Positions 52,421 to 61,501 of a stretch of 64,000 nucleotides of DNA are shown piece by piece (positions within the stretch are counted from its first letter, which is position 1; every line of letters starts with the position of its first letter). The notes beneath the pieces were generated by a model that ran no database searches, was not told the DNA's origin, and was given only the letters and a program-made list of their open reading frames with translations. The stretch spans positions 35,867 through 99,866 of the forward strand of contig CAZFLD010000005.1 in the NCBI GenBank assembly GCA_964519835.1, written 5' to 3'. Origin of the DNA: CAZFLD01 sp964519835 (GTDB lineage Bacteria; Spirochaetota; Spirochaetia; DSM-27196; CAZFLD01). Position numbers and translations under genes: made by a program.

Positions 52421-53092
52421 GTGAGCCTGTTAGACGTTCTTTTGAGCGTTCTCGCAGCGGCGGTGCCCGCCGGACTTGTTCTTTTTTTACTGTACAGGCG
52501 AGACCGCGCCGGTAGGGGGCATGCTCGCCTATTGGGACGTGGCTTTATCTCCGGGTTGCTGGTTGTATTCCCGGCCGTTGTCCCGATAGCACTCTTCCGC
52601 AGCGCCGCAGGAACGGCGGCCGATGGGTCCCTGTTGCTTCGCGCATTTATCCTTTCGGCGGCAACCGAGGAGCTTGCCAAGCTCCTCGCCATTCGGTTTG
52701 TCCTTATGCCGTCGGATCACTTTACACGCGTCACGGACGGCGTTAGGAGCGGCGTGGCCTGCGGCTTAGGCTTTGGCATTGTCGAAAACCTCATATACAG
52801 CCTCGGCATGCCTGAGCTTGCGCTAATCCGCTCGGTGAGCGCCGTGCCGCTGCACGCGGGGTGTGCCGGCATCTTGGGCTACGCCGTCGGCAGAAAGGCG
52901 TTTTATCCGGGATTTCCCCTGCTCGCCGGGTTTCTTCCCGCCCTGGTCTTTCATGGCGTGTACAACCTTGTTTTGATCGGTGGTATAGCCCGTGGAATCC
53001 CGGCACTTATGGTCGCGGCCCTCGCTCCGGTCGTCGCCGTTTTGCTCGCTGCGAACGCCCGCAGACACGACGGCACCGAGGGCAGACGATAG
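52421..53092 (+). CDS. PrsW-family membrane protease-like protein
   Basis: 223 residues from GTG 52421, directly after the hisC stop. Seven or so membrane helices carry the conserved motifs SAATEELAKL (Glu pair), GLGFGIVEN, PLHAGCAGILGYAVG and VFHGVYN, the metal-type CPBP/PrsW active-site set. PrsW cuts the anti-sigma factor RsiW in Bacillus; the target here is unknown. Confidence 0.82.
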   Translation: MSLLDVLLSVLAAAVPAGLVLFLLYRRDRAGRGHARLLGRGFISGLLVVFPAVVPIALFRSAAGTAADGSLLLRAFILSAATEELAKLLAIRFVLMPSDHFTRVTDGVRSGVACGLGFGIVENLIYSLGMPELALIRSVSAVPLHAGCAGILGYAVGRKAFYPGFPLLAGFLPALVFHGVYNLVLIGGIARGIPALMVAALAPVVAVLLAANARRHDGTEGRR

Positions 53093-53208
53093 CCTACACC
53101 GCGGACAAACGCGACCGGCTGCCGGTGCGGCCATTGCCGCCATGCCAAACTGCTCCGATCCGCACAAATCGGCCAAAACGAGAACTGCTGGCGGCGGCAG
53201 GCAGGCAC

Positions 53209-53237
53209 TTGACGGGCCCCGTGCGCTTTGGTATGTT
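53209..53237 (+). promoter_or_regulatory. Promoter of initiator tRNA
   Basis: TTGACG, 17-bp spacer, TATGTT, ending 11 bp before the mature tRNA 5' end. Confidence 0.85.
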
Positions 53238-53248
53238 CCGACATACGA

Positions 53249-53321
53249 CGCAGGGTAGAGCAGTTGGCAGCTCGTCGGGCTCATAACCCGGAGGTCGTAG
53301 GTTCGAGTCCTACCCCTGCTA
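53249..53321 (+). tRNA. Initiator tRNA-fMet (anticodon CAT)
   Basis: 73 nt. The anticodon loop CTCATAA gives CAT. Initiator features are present: the first base pair is a C-U mismatch (C1, U72), and the anticodon stem has three consecutive G-C pairs (GGG/CCC). The acceptor is CGCAGGG with CCCTGCT, discriminator A. The T arm is GTAGG TTCGAGT CCTAC. CCA is not encoded. Confidence 0.96.
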
Positions 53322-53335
53322 ACACATGGATTTTG

Positions 53336-53356
53336 GCCGCCGGAAGGCGGCTTTTT
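53336..53356 (+). terminator. Intrinsic terminator after initiator tRNA
   Basis: GCCGCC, loop GGAA, GGCGGC, then TTTTTCTTTTTC. It ends 27 bp before the next start codon, so the tRNA is transcribed alone. It shows that the longer open frame from 53326 is not the true start of the next gene. Confidence 0.9.
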
Positions 53357-53382
53357 CTTTTTCTTCAGGTGGTTCAAAGAAC

Positions 53383-55335
53383 GTGTCAAACGCCAACAAC
53401 TGGAGCAGAAACAACCTCGACAAGGCGCTGTCACCGTACCTTCGCGCCCATCACAAAAACCCCATCTGGTGGCAGGAATGGAGCTCGGCCACCATTACCC
53501 GTGCAAAAGAGACTAATCGCCCGATTCTCGCCTCGGTAGGGTATTCAACCTGCCACTGGTGCCACGTCATGGCGCGGGAGAGCTTCTCGGACCAGGCGGT
53601 GGCGGAGCTTATCAATAAGCACTTTGTCGCCGTCAAAATCGACCGGGAAGAACGGCCGGATATCGATCATTATCTTATGTCGTTTTTGGTTGCCACGACC
53701 GGTCAGGGTGGTTGGCCGCTCAATGCATTTCTCACGCCCGACGCAAAACCATTTTTTGCCATGACCTATGCGCCAAAATCCACGACCGGCGGAAGGCCGG
53801 GGCTCCTGGAGCTACTGCCGAAGGTCGTGGATTTTTACAAGACACGTGGCGATCACGTAAAGGAGTTTTCTCTCGGGCGGACAGAGTCGGCGACCCACGG
53901 CGACAAACCCGTTGCGGTGGAAGAAGCCCAAGATGCGGTAAAACGTTTCCTCAAACACTACGACGGCGAGATCTATGGGTTTGGAACTGGTCAGAAGTTT
54001 CCCCCTCACGCAAGCCTCCTATACCTTCTTCACGTCGCCGCAGACAGCGGTCTCGATCCCGGCGGCTACGCCAAGGAGATGGCACAAGAGACCCTCGACA
54101 TTATGGCAACCCGAGGACTGCACGACCACCTGGAGGGCGGCTTCTTCCGCTACTGTACGGACCGCGCGTGGACCATCCCTCACTTCGAAAAGATGCTCTA
54201 CGACCAGGCGATGGCGCTCTGGAACTATGCCTTGGGTGCCCGAGTGTTTGATAACCCCGTCTACGCCATGGTCGCGGAGGACACGGTAGATCTGCTTTAT
54301 CGCCGCTTCGAGATCGACGGCTTGTTTGCCGCCGCTATCGACGCGGATACGGACCACGAGGAAGGCGCGGTATATCTGTTTCGCGACGACGAGCTCCAAG
54401 ACGCCCTCTCCGGTGAGGAGTATCGTGCGATTACCGAGCGCTATGAGGTAGGTCCACGCGGCAATTTCGAGGGGAAGATCCACCTGGTTGCTAAGAACCT
54501 CGGGGAAAAATCGGCCGCCCTACGCGCCGCGGAAGACAAGTTGCGCGCCATCAGAGCGGCCCGAAAACAGCCTCTGCGCGACGAAAAATCAATCACAAGC
54601 CTCAATGCCCTCGCCGCCGTGGCGCTTATCTGCGCGGGCCGCTACCTAGACAAGCCTGATTGGATCCAATACGGCGTCGAGCTTTTCCATAACCTCTCGG
54701 AGAAACACCTGACGGAGGGCAAGCTGACGCACGCCTCTCTCAAGGGGCGGCTTGGCGGCGGGCCCGCGCTTCTCGAGGATTACGGCGCCATGCTGCTCGC
54801 CGCCGGCTACGTTTTGGAGGAGAGCGGGGAGCAAGTCGACAGCGAACCTACAAACGGCGATATAGCAAGACACATAGATTTTTTGGCGGCTCGGCTCCAG
54901 GATTTCAAAACCGACGGGACGTGGGTAGAATCCCTCGCCGCGGATTTCCCAACGGTTGCCGCCGATTCTCATGACGCACCCTACCCGTCCGGCGTCGCCA
55001 TGGCCGAGGTTGCGTTGGTGCGACGGAGCCTTCTACAGACCGGCGCCGCCGAAATACCGGAAAACCGGCCCGTCCTCCGGTGCGATTTTGCGAATCTCGG
55101 CCGCCTGGCCGCCGGCGGCGTCTACTGGATCGTTGGTGCGCCGCAGAGGCCGCCCTGGACTCAGTTGCCGCTGCTTACGGTCTATCACCGTGCGGAGGAA
55201 GAGACGACCTGCCACGGCGGCGTCTGTACGCCCGGGATTCCCGATCCGCCCGAGACTACTCATCTATCCGGTGCCACCACCGTGTCGAGGAGCACTGCAC
55301 CATCCGGCACCACCAATCCATCCGGCACTAATTGA
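53383..55335 (+). CDS. YyaL-like DUF255 thioredoxin-domain protein
   Basis: 650 residues from GTG 53383. The N-terminal thioredoxin-like DUF255 domain carries STCHWCHVMARESF (CxxC) and VKIDREERPDID. A six-hairpin glycosidase-like alpha/alpha barrel follows (FCTDRAWTIPHFEKMLYDQ-type motif, here YCTDRAWTIPHFEKMLYDQ). Homologues are bacterial YyaL and mammalian SPATA20; biochemical function is not settled. The last 35 residues are a Thr/Ser/Pro-rich tail with repeated SGxT units. The earlier in-frame ATG lies inside the tRNA terminator, so it was rejected. Confidence 0.88.
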   Translation: MSNANNWSRNNLDKALSPYLRAHHKNPIWWQEWSSATITRAKETNRPILASVGYSTCHWCHVMARESFSDQAVAELINKHFVAVKIDREERPDIDHYLMSFLVATTGQGGWPLNAFLTPDAKPFFAMTYAPKSTTGGRPGLLELLPKVVDFYKTRGDHVKEFSLGRTESATHGDKPVAVEEAQDAVKRFLKHYDGEIYGFGTGQKFPPHASLLYLLHVAADSGLDPGGYAKEMAQETLDIMATRGLHDHLEGGFFRYCTDRAWTIPHFEKMLYDQAMALWNYALGARVFDNPVYAMVAEDTVDLLYRRFEIDGLFAAAIDADTDHEEGAVYLFRDDELQDALSGEEYRAITERYEVGPRGNFEGKIHLVAKNLGEKSAALRAAEDKLRAIRAARKQPLRDEKSITSLNALAAVALICAGRYLDKPDWIQYGVELFHNLSEKHLTEGKLTHASLKGRLGGGPALLEDYGAMLLAAGYVLEESGEQVDSEPTNGDIARHIDFLAARLQDFKTDGTWVESLAADFPTVAADSHDAPYPSGVAMAEVALVRRSLLQTGAAEIPENRPVLRCDFANLGRLAAGGVYWIVGAPQRPPWTQLPLLTVYHRAEEETTCHGGVCTPGIPDPPETTHLSGATTVSRSTAPSGTTNPSGTN

Positions 55336-55442
55336 GTTGGGGCGCGTTGCGCGGTAGACTTCGGAGCGATTGAAGCCACAGCGCCGTGACTGCACGTGGC
55401 GGCTTACCATAAATGTTTAGGGATGTTTAGGAGGAGGGAGAA

Positions 55443-55991
55443 ATGGCAAACGTATCAAAGACCGGGCGGGTCATGGGCATTTTGACAATCATTTTTGCGT
55501 CCCTTGCGCTCCTCGGCGGGCTCATCGGCCTCGCCGGAGCAGGTATGGCAAACGCAATAGTCAATATGGGCGACGCGTACTCCGGCATGGGCGCACGGCA
55601 AATGGAGTCGTTCTTCTCCACAAGTATGACGGTATCGTCGATTGCGACGGCGCTTCAAGCCGGAACCGCGGCGCTCGGACTGGCGGCGGGAATCGGACTT
55701 GTATCCGGACGACGGTGGTCCATCGTGGCCGCCAACATCTACGCCGTTGGGACCATCGTGCTTGCCGTCGGGGGCTACTTTGTATCCCTGGCAATCGCAA
55801 ACCAAGCCGTCGACACAATGATGGCCGAAATGGGAAACGCGGGGCCGTCGTTCGAGGCATTCGGCAGGCAAGTCGTCGGGGCTGTCGGCGGCGCATTTGG
55901 TTTGATCGGCGTTGTGATAGCCTCCGCTTACCCCATCGTCTTGATGGCACTAATCAACCGCAAATCCGTTCGCGACGGGTACATGGAGTAA
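55443..55991 (+). CDS. Four-helix membrane protein of the ABC-2 operon
   Basis: 182 residues, ATG 55443 behind GGAGGAGGGAGAA. Four hydrophobic segments (about 8-32, 58-80, 90-115, 140-170) with small-residue packing. Its layout and several phrases (GGLIGLA, ANIYAVGTIVLAVG, PIVLMALINRKSVRDGY) are shared with the N-terminal 140 residues of the next protein, so the two look paralogous. A role as accessory subunit of the transporter is inferred from the operon. The 107 bp upstream contain only a possible weak hairpin. Confidence 0.7.
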   Translation: MANVSKTGRVMGILTIIFASLALLGGLIGLAGAGMANAIVNMGDAYSGMGARQMESFFSTSMTVSSIATALQAGTAALGLAAGIGLVSGRRWSIVAANIYAVGTIVLAVGGYFVSLAIANQAVDTMMAEMGNAGPSFEAFGRQVVGAVGGAFGLIGVVIASAYPIVLMALINRKSVRDGYME

Positions 55992-56001
55992 CATTCCGCT
56001 C

Positions 56002-57336
56002 ATGGCAAAATCGCTCCGCCCCGGTGGCCTCACAACACTCGCAATTCTCAACTTTGTCCTGGGCGGATTCCAGGCACTCGGAGGATTGATCGCACTGTCG
56101 ACGATAGATGCCGTTGTCACCGTCAACGGCGAGACGATTCAAGGGGGCGGCCCAGGCCAAGTTGTCGCTACACTCCTGGGCCTGGCCGCCGCGGGACTCT
56201 TGATCACCAGCGGCGTCGGATTCCTCAAGGTTCACCCCATCTCGGGCCGCCTCATGGCAAACCTCTATTTCCTGGTGTTTGTAGCGGAGGTGCTGGTTCA
56301 AGCCGTAGCCGTCGAGGGGGTCATACAACAGTCGACGTTTAACCTGATCGGCCTTGTCTATCCGCTCCTCTTGGTCGTCTTCGCGAACATCGTATTTCGC
56401 GACCTATGGCGAAAGCGGAAGATCGGTGAAACGGTCCGTGGCCGCGCGGCGGGAAATACGCCGCACACGCTCCTTATTGCGGGAAACTCGATTCGCCAGA
56501 CACTGCGCGGCGCATCCGGCGTCCTGTTCTGCGTCGCGACCCTGGTTATCGGGCTTTTTCTGGCTCAAATACTCTTCTTACCCGTTGATCTGTTCCGTAT
56601 TCAGATCGAAGCCCAAGGGCTCCCTGTTACCGACGAGTTGATTGTGGAACAGCTCGAAGAAATCAGCGTACCCATCCTCGACACCATCATCGGCGAGGAA
56701 GCGGACAACGGCGCATGGGCGAGATTTCTCCTCCGGGATCGGCCGGGGTTTTTGTCGTTGGTGCTTATGGTCCTCTGCTTTTTTATTCCCGTTGTTGTTG
56801 TGTTCAGCGGCTTTAATCAAATTGCGGGTGATGCAAAAAATAAGGGGCTCAGGTACCTGCTTCTGCGGACAACACGCCGGGACATCTTTTTTGGCAAGTT
56901 CCTGGGCACCGTAGTTGTTGCCTTCTTTTTGATTCTTATACTTCTCCTGGCCGTGGCGGCCTACTTTCAGTTAAACCTTGGAGTCTACAAAAGCTCTGCG
57001 GTAATCTCGTGGACCTTGTGGGCGCTGTTGTCGTTTTTTGTGGCCGCCCTTCCGTTTATCGCGATAAGCGTTTCGCTTTCAGCGATGATAGACTCTCCGT
57101 TCGGCGCTTTGTCCGCCGGTTTCGGCTTGGTTGCCGTCTTCCCGCTTGTGGTGCGCGGCTTGGCCTCAGCCTGGGAGCCGTTGAGTGTGATTGGGTACCT
57201 GCTGCCGCATCCGCTTCTATTTAGCTTCTTCCATCCTGATCCCCTCCGGGTTGTTATTTCGTTCGTGGGCGTTATCGCCTACGCCGCCGTCTACCTGACG
57301 GGCGGCTACCTGTACTTTCGACGGAGGAACCTATGA
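56002..57336 (+). CDS. ABC-2-type permease fused to an N-terminal four-helix module
   Basis: 444 residues. Residues 1-140 are a four-helix module resembling the preceding protein. Residues 155-444 are an ABC-2-type permease. It has one helix (VLFCVATLVIGLFLAQILFL), an extracytoplasmic loop of about 65 residues, then five helices, with the cytoplasmic segment KGLRYLLLRTTRRDIFFGKF typical of the family. It overlaps the ATPase gene by four bases. Substrate unknown; export of lipid, peptide or drug, or gliding-type functions, are all possible. Confidence 0.82.
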   Translation: MAKSLRPGGLTTLAILNFVLGGFQALGGLIALSTIDAVVTVNGETIQGGGPGQVVATLLGLAAAGLLITSGVGFLKVHPISGRLMANLYFLVFVAEVLVQAVAVEGVIQQSTFNLIGLVYPLLLVVFANIVFRDLWRKRKIGETVRGRAAGNTPHTLLIAGNSIRQTLRGASGVLFCVATLVIGLFLAQILFLPVDLFRIQIEAQGLPVTDELIVEQLEEISVPILDTIIGEEADNGAWARFLLRDRPGFLSLVLMVLCFFIPVVVVFSGFNQIAGDAKNKGLRYLLLRTTRRDIFFGKFLGTVVVAFFLILILLLAVAAYFQLNLGVYKSSAVISWTLWALLSFFVAALPFIAISVSLSAMIDSPFGALSAGFGLVAVFPLVVRGLASAWEPLSVIGYLLPHPLLFSFFHPDPLRVVISFVGVIAYAAVYLTGGYLYFRRRNL

Positions 57337-58349
57337 CGCCAATGACGTCCATCGCAGCCGGCGTATCCGGCGCAACTACGGCCACCCCGGTGGAAGTTCA
57401 CGGCCTTACTAAACGGTTTGGAAACATCACCGCGCTCTCACACGTAACACTCTCGGTACCGGAAAACACGATCTACGGTGTGCTCGGCCCTAACGGCGCC
57501 GGCAAGACAACCTTTTTCTCCCTCCTAACGGGATTTATTCTTCCCAACACAGGAACAATCCGCGTCCTTGGTACCGAGAAACTCGACACGATACGTGGTC
57601 GGCTTTCGATCCTACCTCAGGATGCGCTGTTTCAAACAAACATTCCTATCATCGATCAGCTTTCGTTTTTTCTCACGTTGATGGGCTATTCCCGACCGGC
57701 GGCGGAAGAAGAGGTCCTTCGTGTTCTCCGTCTGGTAGATTTGGATCAGGTGCTGTTCCGTGAGGCCGGAACACTCTCGCACGGTATGTACAAGCGGCTT
57801 GCCATCGCTCAGGCGTTTCTGGGCAAGCCCGAGGTTATTATTCTCGATGAGCCGACCTCCGGATTGGACTGGAAAAACGCGGAGGCTATTCGGTCTTCGA
57901 TAAAGCGCTTAAAAGAAGAGGCGACGGTGCTCGTCAGCTCCCACAATCTGGAGGAGATGCAGGACTTGTGCGAGCACATCGCGATCCTCGACAACGGTGA
58001 ACTTGTTGCGTCGGGCCCCGTGGATGTTGTAACAGGAAGCACCCAGGCGATTCGTATGACCTTCCGTCGCGATCTCTCCGACGAGGAGATCGACGGGTTC
58101 CGCACACTAAACGGCGTCGAGGAAGTGGAGAAGATCGACGATGAGTTCCAGTTTATTGTGTCCACCGACAATAAAGACGCCGACGATCCCGGGGACCAAG
58201 ACACCACGGATAGAAACAAGGACGACAAAACGGCCGACGAGGATGTCGTCCGATCCATATTGCAATTTGCCCTATCCCACGACTTGACTCCCAGGCGTCT
58301 GGCCGAAGAAAACCGCCTTAAACGCCTCTATCTAAAAGTAACAGAATAG
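57333..58349 (+). CDS. ABC transporter ATP-binding protein (ABC-2 type)
   Basis: 338 residues. Walker A GPNGAGKTT, Q-loop LPQDALF, signature LSHGMYKRLAIAQ (second position variant of LSGGQ), Walker B VIILDEPTSGLD, H-loop SSHNLEE. After residue 230 a C-terminal extension contains a very acidic Asp-rich loop (about 275-305) of unknown role. It overlaps the permease gene and is followed 10 bp later by the alpha-mannosidase gene. Confidence 0.92.
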   Translation: MTPMTSIAAGVSGATTATPVEVHGLTKRFGNITALSHVTLSVPENTIYGVLGPNGAGKTTFFSLLTGFILPNTGTIRVLGTEKLDTIRGRLSILPQDALFQTNIPIIDQLSFFLTLMGYSRPAAEEEVLRVLRLVDLDQVLFREAGTLSHGMYKRLAIAQAFLGKPEVIILDEPTSGLDWKNAEAIRSSIKRLKEEATVLVSSHNLEEMQDLCEHIAILDNGELVASGPVDVVTGSTQAIRMTFRRDLSDEEIDGFRTLNGVEEVEKIDDEFQFIVSTDNKDADDPGDQDTTDRNKDDKTADEDVVRSILQFALSHDLTPRRLAEENRLKRLYLKVTE

Positions 58350-58359
58350 GCAGGTCACC

Positions 58360-61300
58360 ATGCACAGCCCCCACAGTCTGCCGAGGAACCCCTTGGCAAA
58401 ACTGGTCCCACAACGACTCCGTGCCGCCAAAGAGCGACTTGCGGAACAACTCTTCGTGCACAAATCCGATCTCTCGGTATTCGGTGCAAGGGTTGGTGCC
58501 CTGCCCTCCGATCCCGTGGCCGCCCCGCATCTCGAGTACGAGGAAGTGGTACCGGGGGAGACATTTGGACCTCCCGCCGGCGGGTGGATGCAGCGGTGGT
58601 TCAAGCTCGCCGTATCAAAGCCGGACCCGCAAGAAGCCGGCCACCGAGTGCTCTTTTGGGACTGCCAAGGTGAAACCACTGTCTACATAGACGGCCAACC
58701 GTGGGCCGGACTCGACGTGGCACACGACTATTGTCCCCTGCCGGATAAGGAGTGCACACTGTATTTGGACACCGGAACCTATCAAACCGGGATTTGGTCC
58801 AATAAGCCTCCCATTTCCAAAAACATCGGTTGCCGATTCGAGTCCGCCTCCCTGCGCTTGCGAAACCGCGAGATTTGGAGTCTTTATCATGATTTTTCCG
58901 TCCTTGTAGACCTCCTGCTCCTCGACCTTGGCGACAGGGACTTCCAACCGCCCGGAGGACCCGGCGTTACCGAGCCGCTGCCGCCCGTCCCGCCTCGCGT
59001 TCGTAGGTTGCTTTATGACCTGGATGAAGTCGTGGACTGCTTGGATAGCGAAGACTACGAGGCGGCGGCGGCCCTCCTCAAAGTGATATATAAGCGAAAC
59101 AAGGGTCGATCGGGAGACGGCAAGGCGAGCCTTTTGGGCCATGCCCACATCGACCTCGTGTGGCTGTGGCCCGAAGTCGCCACCTATCACAAAGGGGTTC
59201 ACACCTTTGCCAACACGTTGCGGCTCTTGGATGCGTACCCGGAGTTTGTGTTCAGTCAGTCGAGTCCGTTTTTGTACAAAAAGCTCGAGGCGATCTCCCC
59301 CGTCTTGATGGATGAGGTTCGCAAACAGATCTCCAAAGGCCGATGGGAGGTTACCGGTGGCTTCACCGTGGAGGCGGACGTGACCGTTCCCGCCGGAGAG
59401 GCGCTGGCACGGTCACTCCTATTCGGACAACAGTCGTTTTATGAGCTGCAGGGTCGCCACAGCCGTCTTGTCTGGATCCCGGATGTGTTCGGCTATTCGG
59501 CGAGCTTGCCAAAGATCATGAGTCAGGGTGGAATCGAGTTCTTCTACACGACCAAGATGACCTGGTCCGCCGTGACGCGATTTCCTTACACCACATTTTG
59601 GTGGCGCGGCGACGACGGCTCGCAGATACTCACACACCTGTGCTCCATCGGCTACAACGGCAGTGTTGATCTCGGAGAGGTCCGCTTCGCCGTTGAGCGC
59701 AACTACCAATCCCATCTTGCCGAAGACACTCTGCTCCCAACCGGATACGGCGACGGCGGCGGCGGCGTTACCGAAGAGATGATCGAACGGGCGCGTCGAA
59801 TCACGTCTTTGGCGGGAATGCCCGAAACCCGATGGTCGGCGGCAGAGGCTTTTTTCGACGGCCTTGCCGAGCATAACAACTCGTATCCCGCCTACGAGGG
59901 TGAGTTGTACCTCGAGTACCACCGAGCCGTGACGACCACGCAGTCGCAGACCAAGCGCCTCAATCGGGAGGCGGAGAAGGCCCTCTTTGCGTGGGAAGCT
60001 ATGCGAGCCTTAAACGGCGGCGCCCCCCTTACGGCAAAGGAATGGGACAGGGTCCTCCTCACCCACTTCCACGACGCCATACCCGGCAGCTCCATCGGCT
60101 TGGTGTACGATGAGCTCGAGACCGGACTGCAGACCACAATAGAAGCTGCCGGCGAGGCGGTCGGCGCTGAGGCGCCGCAGGGAAGCGAGGCAGGGCTCTT
60201 CAATTCGCTGCCCGTTCCCATAACAAGAATCATCGACACGTATGGCAACGGTGCGTTGGCAACGTCTCTACGCGACGCCGGCTTCGAAGACCAATTGGTC
60301 TCCAACACGGACGGCACAGAGACAAGGGTATTCCTGGTTACCGCCGCACCCACCGCCGTAGCCACGTCCGGCTCGGGTCTCCTCACCCGCGAGGACGTGC
60401 GTTCGGTCGAAACCGGGCAGTTTTTTCTTCGAAACGGTATCGTCGACGCGCGGATTGACAGGGACGGAGCGATCGAAGCCCTTTCTGTCTACGACCGAGA
60501 TCTCGGCATCATCGGCGCCGGGCTGGTGACCTACGCGGACCGGCCGGCCAAGTTCGACGCGTGGGACGTGGACCGTGGCACTCTTGCCCTCGGAAGCGAC
60601 GTCGGTGCCGCTGATGAGGTTTCCGTTGTCGAAAAGGGTCCGCTCAGAGGGGTTATCGAAGCCACCCATAAGGTTGGCAAGGCTTCGTTTGTGAAAACTC
60701 GCTACACCCTCGAGGCCGGTTCGCAGATGCTCGATATCGAGCTGGAAGTGGACTGGAGGGAGACACACGTCCTTTTGAAGCACCACTTTGCTACAAAACA
60801 CCACCGCGCCCGGACTCGCTTCGGCACGCCCTTTGGTTCCCTTTTGCGCAGCCAGATCAGGGGCCACGAAGACGTAGAGGCGCAGTGGGAAGTGCCCGCG
60901 CACCGATGGTTTGCCGTTACCGACGACGGCGGTGAAGACGGGATCGCGTGGATTACCGAGGCAAAATACGGTGTTTCCTGCCATGGCGGAAACGTGGGCC
61001 TCTCTTTGCTTCGATCATCGACCCAGCCCGACGAACAGGCCGACCGCGGCACACACACGATTCGATACGCCGTGGGCCGTTACCGCAGTCGAACCGGACC
61101 GGTGGCACAGTCCACCGCCCTCGCCGCCGAGACCCATTACGCCCGCCTGTACGCCCTTGAAGGCGTGTCGTCGGCACGTGGTCCGGTGGCGCTTGTCGCA
61201 CCGGACTCGCTCGTGCCGACAAGCCCCAAACCCCGCGAGGACGGCAAGGGCTTTGTGATGCGTCTTTGGGAGGCCTCAGGGCTGTCGGGCACCGCCACGC

Positions 61301-61443
61301 TTGCGCCGGAGGAGGGGCTCGAGGCATACAAAAGCGACATCTTGGAAACAAAGGAAAACAAACTCGTAACCGACGACGACGGGTTGATAAGCATAGACTA
61401 TGCGCCCTACCAGCTCATCTCCCTGCTATTTGAGCGCTCATAG
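58360..61443 (+). CDS. GH38 alpha-mannosidase
   Basis: 1027 residues. The family-38 core is clear: GHAHIDLVWLWPE (metal-binding HxD), the nucleophile Asp in WIPDVFGYSASLPKIM, and LLTHFHDAIPGSS with the further metal-binding residues. The N-terminal 250 residues form the usual beta-sandwich plus helices, and the C-terminal half is the beta-domain region. There is no signal peptide, so it acts in the cytoplasm, releasing mannose from oligosaccharides or glycans. It lies 10 bp after the ABC ATPase, so it is probably in the same operon. Confidence 0.93.
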   Translation: MHSPHSLPRNPLAKLVPQRLRAAKERLAEQLFVHKSDLSVFGARVGALPSDPVAAPHLEYEEVVPGETFGPPAGGWMQRWFKLAVSKPDPQEAGHRVLFWDCQGETTVYIDGQPWAGLDVAHDYCPLPDKECTLYLDTGTYQTGIWSNKPPISKNIGCRFESASLRLRNREIWSLYHDFSVLVDLLLLDLGDRDFQPPGGPGVTEPLPPVPPRVRRLLYDLDEVVDCLDSEDYEAAAALLKVIYKRNKGRSGDGKASLLGHAHIDLVWLWPEVATYHKGVHTFANTLRLLDAYPEFVFSQSSPFLYKKLEAISPVLMDEVRKQISKGRWEVTGGFTVEADVTVPAGEALARSLLFGQQSFYELQGRHSRLVWIPDVFGYSASLPKIMSQGGIEFFYTTKMTWSAVTRFPYTTFWWRGDDGSQILTHLCSIGYNGSVDLGEVRFAVERNYQSHLAEDTLLPTGYGDGGGGVTEEMIERARRITSLAGMPETRWSAAEAFFDGLAEHNNSYPAYEGELYLEYHRAVTTTQSQTKRLNREAEKALFAWEAMRALNGGAPLTAKEWDRVLLTHFHDAIPGSSIGLVYDELETGLQTTIEAAGEAVGAEAPQGSEAGLFNSLPVPITRIIDTYGNGALATSLRDAGFEDQLVSNTDGTETRVFLVTAAPTAVATSGSGLLTREDVRSVETGQFFLRNGIVDARIDRDGAIEALSVYDRDLGIIGAGLVTYADRPAKFDAWDVDRGTLALGSDVGAADEVSVVEKGPLRGVIEATHKVGKASFVKTRYTLEAGSQMLDIELEVDWRETHVLLKHHFATKHHRARTRFGTPFGSLLRSQIRGHEDVEAQWEVPAHRWFAVTDDGGEDGIAWITEAKYGVSCHGGNVGLSLLRSSTQPDEQADRGTHTIRYAVGRYRSRTGPVAQSTALAAETHYARLYALEGVSSARGPVALVAPDSLVPTSPKPREDGKGFVMRLWEASGLSGTATLAPEEGLEAYKSDILETKENKLVTDDDGLISIDYAPYQLISLLFERS

Positions 61444-61501
61444 GCAAAGTTGCGTTAAACTGTAGTTACATGCATGCCGTTTACGTAATCAGGGACAGTG
61501 T

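Noticed and set aside
53326..53382. Upstream ATG start for the YyaL-like gene
   Set aside because: Those codons are the stem, loop and U-tract of the initiator-tRNA terminator; the conserved protein begins after GTG 53383.
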